Shown: piece by piece, positions 53,366 to 60,571 of the stretch | How positions within the stretch are numbered: position 1 is the first letter of the stretch | How the letters are laid out: the number at the start of each line of letters is the position of its first letter | NCBI RefSeq assembly: GCF_900113225.1 | Contig: NZ_FOZE01000002.1 | Location: forward strand, 248,001 to 312,000 | DNA from: Mitsuaria sp. PDC51 | GTDB taxonomy: Bacteria > Pseudomonadota > Gammaproteobacteria > Burkholderiales > Burkholderiaceae_C | DNA length: 64,000 bases | Direction: 5' to 3' | Notes under the pieces: model-generated | Told to the model about the DNA's origin: nothing | Databases searched by the model: none | The model's input: the letters and a program-made list of their open reading frames with translations, nothing else | Translations under genes and position numbers: made by a program

Positions 53366-54724
53366 ATGAACAGCAGCACCCTTTCGACAGCCGGGCAACA
53401 CCTCTCGACCGTGGGCCAGCCGCTGCCGCGAGGCAGCGGGGTCGCCACGCAGGAGGAGCAGGACGCGATCGCCCCTGGCGACATCGCCGTCGGCGTGGTG
53501 ATCGGGCGGGCGTCCGAGTACTTCGACTTCTTCGTCTACGGGATCGCCTCGGTGCTGGTCTTCCCGTCCATCTTCTTCCCCCACATGGAGCGGCTGGAGG
53601 GCACGCTGTACGCCTTCGCGCTGCTGGCGCTGGCCTTCGTGGTGCGGCCGATCGGCACGCTGGTGGGGATGGACATCCAGCGGCGCTTCGGCCGCAGCGT
53701 GAAGCTGACGGTGGCGCTGTTCCTGCTGGGCATCTCCACCTGCACGATCGCGGTGCTGCCCGGCTTCAACACCTGGGGCGGTGCGGCCATCGCCCTGCTG
53801 GCCGCCTGCCGGATCGGACAAGGCCTGGCACTGGGCGGGTCCTGGGACGGCCTGCCCTCGCTGCTGGCGCTGAACGCACCGGAAGGCCGCCGCGGCTGGT
53901 ACGCGATGCTGGGGCAGCTCGGCGCGCCGATCGGCTTCCTGATCGCGGCCGCGCTGTATGCCTACCTGTGGAGCAGCCTGGATCCGATCGACTTCCTGAG
54001 CTGGGGCTGGCGCTACCCCTTCTTCGCGGCCTTCGCGATCAACGTCGTGGCGCTGTTCGCGCGGCTGCGCCTGGTGGTGACGCACGAGTACGAGAAGAAC
54101 ATGGAGGAGCACGAGCTCGACCCCTGCGACACCGACGAGCTCTTCGCCCAGCAGGGCACCACGCTGTTCATCGGCGCGTTCGCGGCGCTGGCCAGCTATG
54201 CGCTGTTCCACATCGTCACCGTGTTCCCGCTGTCCTGGGTGCTGCTGTACGGCGACCAGAACGTCACCCAGTTCCTGACCGTGCAGGTCATCGGGGCGCT
54301 GCTGGCCGCTGCGGCGATGCCGATCTCCGGGATGATCGCGGACCGCATCGGCCGGCGCAGCACGCTGGGCACCCTGGCCACGACGATCGGGATCTTCAGC
54401 CTGTTCACGCCCATCCTCCTGGACAGCGGCGCGATGGGCCAGAACATCTTCATCCTGGTCGGCTTCGTGCTGCTGGGCCTGTCCTACGGCCAGTCCTCGG
54501 GGGCGGTGACGTCCAACTTCCTGCCCCACTTCCGCTACACCGGCGCGGCGCTGACCTCCGACCTGGCCTGGATCATCGGCGCGGCCTTCGCGCCGCTGGT
54601 GGCGCTGGGACTGTCGGCGAAGTTCGGCCTGTGGGCGGTGACCGCCTACCTGCTGTCGGGCGCGATCGTCACCCTGGTGGCGCTGCGCACCAACCGCATG
54701 CTCCAGATGAAGGACAAGGACTGA
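53366..54724 (+). CDS. MFS transporter, metabolite:H+ symporter type
   Basis: A 452-residue major facilitator with about twelve helices and a 40-residue polar N-terminal extension. RASEYFDFFVYGIASVLVFPSIFF, GMDIQRRFGRSVKLT and ADRIGRRSTL fit the MHS (ShiA/ProP-like) group. AGGAG precedes the start. Divergent from cyoA; a transporter in this place next to cyo is recurrent in Burkholderiales. Substrate unknown, perhaps a carboxylate. Confidence 0.9.
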   Translation: MNSSTLSTAGQHLSTVGQPLPRGSGVATQEEQDAIAPGDIAVGVVIGRASEYFDFFVYGIASVLVFPSIFFPHMERLEGTLYAFALLALAFVVRPIGTLVGMDIQRRFGRSVKLTVALFLLGISTCTIAVLPGFNTWGGAAIALLAACRIGQGLALGGSWDGLPSLLALNAPEGRRGWYAMLGQLGAPIGFLIAAALYAYLWSSLDPIDFLSWGWRYPFFAAFAINVVALFARLRLVVTHEYEKNMEEHELDPCDTDELFAQQGTTLFIGAFAALASYALFHIVTVFPLSWVLLYGDQNVTQFLTVQVIGALLAAAAMPISGMIADRIGRRSTLGTLATTIGIFSLFTPILLDSGAMGQNIFILVGFVLLGLSYGQSSGAVTSNFLPHFRYTGAALTSDLAWIIGAAFAPLVALGLSAKFGLWAVTAYLLSGAIVTLVALRTNRMLQMKDKD

Positions 54725-54787
54725 TCCCCGGGGCCGATGAGCCCCGAACCCGCGACATGGGCTTGACAGCCCGCGACGCGAAATAAC

Positions 54788-54814
54788 AACGGCCGGTCGA
54801 CAAGACCGGCCGTT
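54788..54814 (+). terminator. Intrinsic terminator after the MFS gene
   Basis: A perfect 11-bp stem, AACGGCCGGTC and GACCGGCCGTT, with a five-base loop and a following T-rich stretch (CTGCTTTCTG). It lies 64 bases past the MFS stop, on the plus strand. The best-formed terminator in the window. Confidence 0.75.
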
Positions 54815-54892
54815 CTGCTTTCTGCCTCGAGACGGTGCCTCGTCCTGCCAGCCGCTCCCGGCTTCCGCCATTCGCCCAATAACCCCACCGAA

Positions 54893-54912
54893 ATAGATAG
54901 CAAGCTAACTAT
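54893..54912. promoter_or_regulatory. MarR-type operator palindrome
   Basis: ATAGATAGC-AA-GCTAACTAT is a 9-2-9 inverted repeat with one mismatch, 14 bases upstream of the MarR start codon. Its TAG(N)TAGC half-site is like well-known MarR operators, such as those of emrR and related efflux regulators. It probably mediates autorepression and control of the downstream efflux genes. Confidence 0.6.
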
Positions 54913-54926
54913 TTAAACTCGCCGGC

Positions 54927-55433
54927 ATGAACACCTCCAAGGACAAGCCGGCCCGCTCGCTGACGCGCACCGCGCGGGAATCGGCGCTGATGACGGTCGG
55001 GATGATGCTGCCGGTGCTGGAGCGGGCGTACCGCGCCCGCGCCAACCTGGCGATGGCGCACGTGGGCCTGTCGCAGGCGCTGGCCTGGCCGCTGGTGATG
55101 ATCGGCCGCCAGGGCGACGGCATGCGCCAGGGCGAACTGGCGACGCTGCTGGGCATCGAGGGGCCGTCGCTGACGCGCTCGGTGGACCAGTTGATCACCG
55201 GCGGCTACATCGAGCGCCACGAGGATCCCGACGACCGTCGCGCCAGGACGCTGCACCTGACGGCGCTGGGCGCGGACGCCTGCGAGCAGATCGAGGTCAC
55301 GCTGCGCGACCTGCGCAATGAGCTCTACGAAGGCATCGCGGACGCCGACGTCGAGGCCGCGCTGCGCGTCTTCTCCACGCTGGCGGAGCGCGTCGGCGCG
55401 CCGACGCCGGCCGTGCCGCCGCGGCGCAAGTGA
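54927..55433 (+). CDS. MarR-family repressor of the efflux operon
   Basis: A 168-residue winged-helix regulator. The helix-turn-helix and wing are in MRQGELATLLGIEGPSLTRSVDQLI and GGYIERHEDPDDRRARTLHLT, ending in a dimerisation helix. It lies 25 bases before the FusC/AaeB-type gene in the same direction, behind its own operator. It would release DNA on binding an aromatic acid or similar effector, as SlyA/MarR relatives do. Confidence 0.92.
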   Translation: MNTSKDKPARSLTRTARESALMTVGMMLPVLERAYRARANLAMAHVGLSQALAWPLVMIGRQGDGMRQGELATLLGIEGPSLTRSVDQLITGGYIERHEDPDDRRARTLHLTALGADACEQIEVTLRDLRNELYEGIADADVEAALRVFSTLAERVGAPTPAVPPRRK

Positions 55434-55458
55434 GGGTGCCCGTCGCGCCTCACAGACC

Positions 55459-57672
55459 ATGAAATTCCCCGCTCTCTCCTTTCCCGCGATCCGGCTACCC
55501 ACGCTGCGGCTGCCCACACTGCGGCTGCCTGCGATCCGGTTGCCCGCGCCGCCGAAGCTGCCGGCCGCGCTGCGGCCCGGCTTCACGCGCGCCGAATGGA
55601 TCTTCTCGATCAAGGCCTTCGCCGCGGCGATGCTGGCGGTCTTCCTGGCGAGCTGGGCCGGCCAGCCGCGGCCGTTCTGGGCGCTGATGACGGCCTACAT
55701 CGTGGCCCATCCGATGGCGGGCGCGGTGCGCTCCAAGGGTGTGTTCCGCGTCGCGGGCACGCTGGTCGGCGGCATGGCCGCGGTGCTGCTGGTCCCGAGC
55801 CTGGCCAATGCGCCTGAACTGCTGAGCCTGGCCCTGGCCTTGTGGGTGGCGGGTTGCCTGGTGCTGTCGCTGCGCGACCGCACGCCGCGCGCCTATGCCT
55901 TCATGCTGGCGGGCTACACCGTGGCGCTGATCGGTTTCCCGGCGGTGGACACGCCGCTGACGATCTTCGACACCGCCGTCGCCCGCCTCGAGGAGATCGG
56001 CCTGGGCGTGCTCTCGGCCACGCTGGTACACAGCCTGGTGCTGCCCAACAGCCTGGCGGGCTCGGTGCTGGGGCTGCTGGATCGCACGCTGGGCGACACC
56101 CGCGCCTGGCTGACCGACATCGCCGCGCGCCGCGATGGCGGCGCCGACCGGCGCCGTGTCGCCGGCGACATCTCCCAGCTGCGGGTGCTGTCGACCCACA
56201 TCCCCTTCGACACCAGCCACCTGCGCTGGACCGCCGACGCGGTGCATGCGATGCAGGACCACGTGGCCGCGCTGACGCCGCTGCTGGCCGGCGTGGAGGA
56301 TCGTCTGCGAGCGCTCGAAGCGCATGGCGGCCTGCCGGACGACGTGCGCGCGCTGCTGGATCGCCTCAGTCCCTGGCTGACGCTGCCCGCCGATCAGGCC
56401 GAGGCGCGCTTGCCCGCGTTGCGAGCGCAGCTCGACGCGCTGACCGGCGCGGACGCGCGCGACCGCCTGGCCGGCGATCCCTGGGCGCGGCTGCTCCGCG
56501 TCGCGCTGGCGCAGCGGCTCGGCGAGCTGCTCGACGGCTGGCTGCACTGCGTCCACCTGCGCGCCGACATCGACCGCGGCCTGTCCGGCGCACCGATGCC
56601 CGCGCGGCCCGCGCCCGCCCCGGGCGGGCCCAAGCTGCACCTGGACCTGGGCATGGCGCTGTGGTCCGGCGCGGCCGCGCTGATCGCGATCCTGGTGTGC
56701 TGCGCCTTCTGGATCCTCACCGGCTGGCCGATGGGCGCGGCCGCCGCGATGATGGCCGCGATCTTCTGCTGCTTCTTCGCGTCCATGGACGACCCGGTGC
56801 CGGCCATCAACGGCTTCCTCGCCTGGACGCTCTGGTCGATGCCCTTCGGCGCGCTCTACGTGCTGGTGCTGCTGCCGCTGGTGCAGGACATGTGGACGCT
56901 GATGGCGGTGTGCGCGCCGGTCTTCCTCCTCCTGGGCGCCTTCATCGGCCGCCCGGCGACCGTCGGCGCGGCGCTGCCCTTCCTGTTCGGCGTCATGGGC
57001 ACCCTGGTCATGCACGACACCGCGCAGGCGGATCTCACCAGCTACCTGAACTCGATGTCGGGCCAGCTGGCCGGCATCTTCGTCGCGGCGCGCGTCACGC
57101 GGCTGATGCGGTCGGTCGGCGCCGACTGGAGCGCCCGCCGCATCCAGCGCGCGACCTGGCGCGAGCTCGACGACCTCGCGCGCCTGCCGCGCCCGGCGGG
57201 CCGCGGGCAGGCCTACCTGCTGCGCATGGTCGACCGCATCGCGCTGCTGGCGCCGCGCGTCGCGCAGTCGGGCGGCTCGGTGCCCGGTGTGCCCACCGAT
57301 GACGCGCTGCGCGACCTGCGCATCGGCGCGGACCTCGTCGCGCTGCAAAGCGTGCGCGGCCAACTGCCGGCCTTGGCGCAGCGCCCGCTGGGGCCGCTGC
57401 TGAGCGCGCTCGGCGACTGGCTGCGCGCCCGCATCGACGGCCGTCCCGGCGCGCTCGACGAGTTCGACGCACCGCCGGCATCGCTGCTGGAGCGCCTGGA
57501 CGCCGCGCTCGCCGGATTGCTCGAGGCCTACGCCGGCGCCGGCGACCTGCCCGCCGAGGCACATCCCGCGGCCGGCGCGCTGATGGGCCTGCGTCGCAAC
57601 CTGTTCCCGGATGCGCCCGTGCCGGCGCTGCCGCCGCGCACCGTGGACAACGACAAGGAGGACCGGCCATGA
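55459..57672 (+). CDS. AaeB/FusC-type aromatic acid efflux membrane protein
   Basis: A 737-residue inner-membrane protein of the fusaric acid resistance/AaeB family. Two blocks of membrane helices (about 55-190 and 400-540) are separated by and followed by soluble helical parts (about 200-390 and 545-737). The N terminus is a five-residue repeat LP(T/A)(L/I)R. With the adaptor (58016) and outer-membrane factor (58897) it would export aromatic carboxylic acids. Its stop overlaps the DUF1656 gene start as ATGA. Confidence 0.92.
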   Translation: MKFPALSFPAIRLPTLRLPTLRLPAIRLPAPPKLPAALRPGFTRAEWIFSIKAFAAAMLAVFLASWAGQPRPFWALMTAYIVAHPMAGAVRSKGVFRVAGTLVGGMAAVLLVPSLANAPELLSLALALWVAGCLVLSLRDRTPRAYAFMLAGYTVALIGFPAVDTPLTIFDTAVARLEEIGLGVLSATLVHSLVLPNSLAGSVLGLLDRTLGDTRAWLTDIAARRDGGADRRRVAGDISQLRVLSTHIPFDTSHLRWTADAVHAMQDHVAALTPLLAGVEDRLRALEAHGGLPDDVRALLDRLSPWLTLPADQAEARLPALRAQLDALTGADARDRLAGDPWARLLRVALAQRLGELLDGWLHCVHLRADIDRGLSGAPMPARPAPAPGGPKLHLDLGMALWSGAAALIAILVCCAFWILTGWPMGAAAAMMAAIFCCFFASMDDPVPAINGFLAWTLWSMPFGALYVLVLLPLVQDMWTLMAVCAPVFLLLGAFIGRPATVGAALPFLFGVMGTLVMHDTAQADLTSYLNSMSGQLAGIFVAARVTRLMRSVGADWSARRIQRATWRELDDLARLPRPAGRGQAYLLRMVDRIALLAPRVAQSGGSVPGVPTDDALRDLRIGADLVALQSVRGQLPALAQRPLGPLLSALGDWLRARIDGRPGALDEFDAPPASLLERLDAALAGLLEAYAGAGDLPAEAHPAAGALMGLRRNLFPDAPVPALPPRTVDNDKEDRP
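55465..55554 (+). repeat. 15-bp tandem repeat at the start of the FusC/AaeB gene
   Basis: Six adjacent 15-bp units, the last one partial and diverged, encode FPALS-FPAIR-LPTLR-LPTLR-LPAIR-LPAPP. The units are in frame, so gain or loss of a unit changes only the length of the N-terminal cytoplasmic segment. Confidence 0.65.
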
Positions 57673-57887
57673 CCGGCGCCGTGGATTTCTTCGGCCTCTA
57701 CCTGCCGTGGCTGATGCCGCTCGCGGCCCTCGCGCTGATCGCGCTCTCCGCCGTGCGGCGGCTGCTGGCCTGGGTCGGTGCCTACCGCTGGATCTGGCAT
57801 CCGGCGCTCTTCGACCTGGCGATCTACCTGCTGCTCCTCTGGGGCTTGAGCAACGCCTCGCTGCGCGTGCTGCACGGACCCGGGTGA
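57669..57887 (+). CDS. DUF1656 small membrane protein (AaeX-like)
   Basis: A 72-residue protein with two membrane helices (YLPWLMPLAALALIALSAV; ALFDLAIYLLLLWGLSN), belonging to DUF1656 (AaeX). It is regularly found between AaeB-like and AaeA-like genes. It begins inside the stop of the previous gene. Confidence 0.9.
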   Translation: MTGAVDFFGLYLPWLMPLAALALIALSAVRRLLAWVGAYRWIWHPALFDLAIYLLLLWGLSNASLRVLHGPG

Positions 57888-58015
57888 CGACGCCCGCAGC
57901 AAGGAACCGCAGGGCCCACCGGTCCGGACTCCGCTGAAACCGCCCTGTCGCGCATCGCCTCACCGCAGCGTGGCCTTTCCCAATCAACGATGCCGGCCTG
58001 GCCGACCCCGACGAC

Positions 58016-58900
58016 ATGAAGCCTTCCTCCTTTCCCTTGCGACGCGTGATCTCGATGGCCGTCACGCTGGCCGCCGTCGGCGGCGCGCTGTGGGCGGCCC
58101 AGCAGCTCTGGGACCGCTACGAGCTCCAGCCCTGGACCCGCGACGGCCGCGTGCGCGCCAACGTCGTGCAGATCGCGCCGGACGTCTCCGGCCTCGTCAC
58201 CGCCGTGCCGGTGCAGGACAACCAGCGCGTCGCCGCTGGCGCGCTGCTGTTCGAGGTCGACCGCGCGCGGTATGAGCTCGCGCTGCGGCAGGCGCAGGCA
58301 CAGCTCGCCGCGCAGAAGGTCGCGCTCGCGCAGTCGCTGCGCGAGGCCGAGCGCAACAGCGGCCTGGGCAGCCTGGTCTCGCAGGAGTCGCGCGAGCAGA
58401 CGCGCAGCCGCGCCGAGCAGGCGCGCGCCGCCGTCGCGCAGGCCGAGGTCGCGGTGGACGCGGCGCGGCTCAACCTCGCGCGCGCCGAGATCCGCGCGCC
58501 CTCCTCCGGCACGATCACCAACTTCGACCTGCGCCAGGGCGCCTACGCCAGCGCCGGGCATCCGGTGCTCGCGCTGGTCGACGCGGATTCGCTCTACGTC
58601 GAGGGCTATTTCGAGGAGACCAAGCTCGCGCGCATCCACATCGGCGATGCCGTCGAGGTCAAGCCGATGGGCGCGAGCCGCGCCCTCACGGGCCGCGTCG
58701 AGAGCCTCTCGGCCGGCATCGCCGACCGGGACCGCAGCACCAGCGCGAATCTGCTGCCCAGCGTCAATCCGACCTTCAACTGGGTGCGCCTGCCGCAGCG
58801 CGTGCCGGTGCGGGTCAAACTCGATCCGCTGCCGCAGGGCGAGCGGCTGGTCGCCGGGCAGACGGTCACGGTGCAGGTGCTTGGGGGAGCGAAATCGTGA
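58016..58900 (+). CDS. AaeA/EmrA-type periplasmic adaptor protein
   Basis: A 294-residue membrane fusion protein: one N-terminal membrane helix (VISMAVTLAAVGGALWAA), a biotinyl-lipoyl-like split domain (VRANVVQIAPDVSGLVTAV and IRAPSSGTITNFDLRQGAY), a coiled-coil hairpin in between (about 90-160) and a beta-barrel end. It links the AaeB-type pump to the outer-membrane factor. Its stop overlaps the next GTG start. Confidence 0.93.
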   Translation: MKPSSFPLRRVISMAVTLAAVGGALWAAQQLWDRYELQPWTRDGRVRANVVQIAPDVSGLVTAVPVQDNQRVAAGALLFEVDRARYELALRQAQAQLAAQKVALAQSLREAERNSGLGSLVSQESREQTRSRAEQARAAVAQAEVAVDAARLNLARAEIRAPSSGTITNFDLRQGAYASAGHPVLALVDADSLYVEGYFEETKLARIHIGDAVEVKPMGASRALTGRVESLSAGIADRDRSTSANLLPSVNPTFNWVRLPQRVPVRVKLDPLPQGERLVAGQTVTVQVLGGAKS

Positions 58901-60423
58901 GCGGCCCAATGAAGCACACGCTGGCGATCCTGGCCACGGCGGCGCTCGCGGCGTGCTCGACCGCGCCGAAGGGGCCGGACTATCGGGTGCCCGCGGAAGC
59001 CGTCGTCATGAAGCCCGCAGCGGCGACGCCCTTCCTTGAGCAGCAACGGGCCGCGCAGGCCGCCGGGGCCGGCGAGATCTCCGAGCCGGGGCAGAACGGC
59101 GGCGGGGCAAGCGCGAGGCCCCTGCCCTTCGACAACGCGCCACTGCCGCCGCACTGGTGGCGGCTCTTCCACGACCAGACGCTCGACGCGCTGGTCGAGC
59201 AGGCGCTCGCGCGCAACACCGACCTGCGACAGGCAGCGGCCAACCTCGAGCGGGTCCAGGCCCTCGAGTCCGAGGCGCGCGGCGGCGCGCGGCCCGCGAT
59301 CAGCGTCAACGGCGGGCCCAGCTTCGGCCATCCGTCGGGCCTCTCGATGCTGAAGAAGGACGACGTGCCGCCAGACACCTTCCGCTACAGCGCGGGCGTC
59401 GGGCTGTCGTACCAGCTCGATCTCTTCGGCCAGATCCGGCGCGCCATCGAGTCCTCGCACGCCAGCACCGAAGCGGCCGCCGCGGCGCTGGACCTCGTGA
59501 AGGTGAACGTGGCCGCCGGCACGGCGCGCGCGTATGCCGAGGCCTGCGCGACGGGGCAGCGACTGGCGTCGGCGCGGCACTCGGTGGACCTGCAGCGCGA
59601 GGCCGTGTCGGTCACCGAGCGGCTGCAGCGCGCGGGCCGGGTCGGCGACATCGACGCGGCGCGTGCGCGCAGCCAGCTCCAGCAGCTGCAGGCGGCGTTG
59701 CCGCCGCTGCTGGCGCAGCGACAGTCGGCGCTGTATCGGCTGGCCACCTTGACCGGCGAGCTGCCGGCCGACTTTCCGCGCGGGCTGGCGGAATGCCACC
59801 TCGCGCCGCGCGTCGCCGGCACGATCCCGGTCGGGGACGGCGCCGCGCTGCTGCGCCGGCGGCCTGACATCCGCCAGGCCGAACGGGAGCTGCATGCGGC
59901 GACGGCGCGCATCGGCGTGGCGACCGCGGACCGGTATCCGAAGATCACGCTGGGCGTGTCGGCGGGTTCGGCGGGCACGCTGGCCGGGTTCGGCAGGAGC
60001 GACACGCTGAGCTGGAGCCTCGGGCCGCTGATCTCGTGGACGATGCCGAGCAACGGCGTCGCCGACGCGCGCATCGCGCAGGCCGAGGCGGGCACGCGGC
60101 AGGCGGCGGCCAGATTCGATGGCGTCGTGTTGAATGCGTTGCGAGAGACCGAGACGGCGCTCAACCAGTACGCCCGGGAGCTGGACCGGCGCTCGGCGCT
60201 ACAGGCCTCGCGCGACGAGGCGGCGACGGTGGCGGGACAGGCGCGGCGGCTGTATCAGGGCGGCAAGGTCGGCTATCTGGATGCCTTGGACGCGGAGCGT
60301 GCGCTGGCGGCGAGCGATGCGGCGCTGGCGGCGTCAGAGGCCGCGTTGATCGACGAGCAGGTCCAGCTGTTCCTGGCACTGGGCGGCGGGTGGGAAGTGG
60401 AGGAGTCGACCAGCGCGCAGTAG
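58897..60423 (+). CDS. NodT-type outer-membrane efflux lipoprotein
   Basis: A 508-residue TolC-like outer-membrane factor of the NodT/RND group with a lipoprotein signal (LAAC). Two outer-membrane-factor repeats follow: LVEQALARNTDLRQAAANLERVQ and the later LRRRPDIRQAERELHAATARIGVA. A GTG start at 58897 has a strong GGGGGAG site and is coupled to the adaptor stop (GTGA); ATG at 58909 is the alternative. Completes the tripartite pump. Confidence 0.93.
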   Translation: MSGPMKHTLAILATAALAACSTAPKGPDYRVPAEAVVMKPAAATPFLEQQRAAQAAGAGEISEPGQNGGGASARPLPFDNAPLPPHWWRLFHDQTLDALVEQALARNTDLRQAAANLERVQALESEARGGARPAISVNGGPSFGHPSGLSMLKKDDVPPDTFRYSAGVGLSYQLDLFGQIRRAIESSHASTEAAAAALDLVKVNVAAGTARAYAEACATGQRLASARHSVDLQREAVSVTERLQRAGRVGDIDAARARSQLQQLQAALPPLLAQRQSALYRLATLTGELPADFPRGLAECHLAPRVAGTIPVGDGAALLRRRPDIRQAERELHAATARIGVATADRYPKITLGVSAGSAGTLAGFGRSDTLSWSLGPLISWTMPSNGVADARIAQAEAGTRQAAARFDGVVLNALRETETALNQYARELDRRSALQASRDEAATVAGQARRLYQGGKVGYLDALDAERALAASDAALAASEAALIDEQVQLFLALGGGWEVEESTSAQ

Positions 60424-60445
60424 GGAAAGGCGGCTGCACTTCATC

Positions 60446-60490
60446 GGCCGCTGGCCCTCACCCCTGCCCTCTCCCGCAAGCGGGAGAGGG
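60446..60490. repeat. Dispersed intergenic hairpin repeat (CCCTCTCCCGCAAGCGGGAG type)
   Basis: A GGCCCTCACCCCTGCC lead-in is followed by a perfect 11-bp inverted repeat CCCTCTCCCGC / GCGGGAGAGGG around AA (60467-60490). I recall this sequence type as one of the most widespread intergenic repeats of GC-rich proteobacterial genomes. It lies between convergent genes. Only one copy is in this window. Confidence 0.65.
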
Positions 60491-60531
60491 AGAAAGAAAA
60501 AGAGAGCAGCGCTGCGTGCGGCTGCTCTCTT
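60491..60531 (-). terminator. Intrinsic terminator of the PHP phosphoesterase operon
   Basis: AAGAGAGCAGC (60500-60510) pairs with GCTGCTCTCTT (60521-60531). Read on the minus strand the stem is followed by a T-rich run (TTTCTTTCTCC), 41 bases after the phosphoesterase stop. Good terminator for the minus-strand operon. Confidence 0.7.
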
Positions 60532-60571
60532 CAAGGCGGGAAGGCGGACGGGCGGTGCGCCCGTCGCGGCG

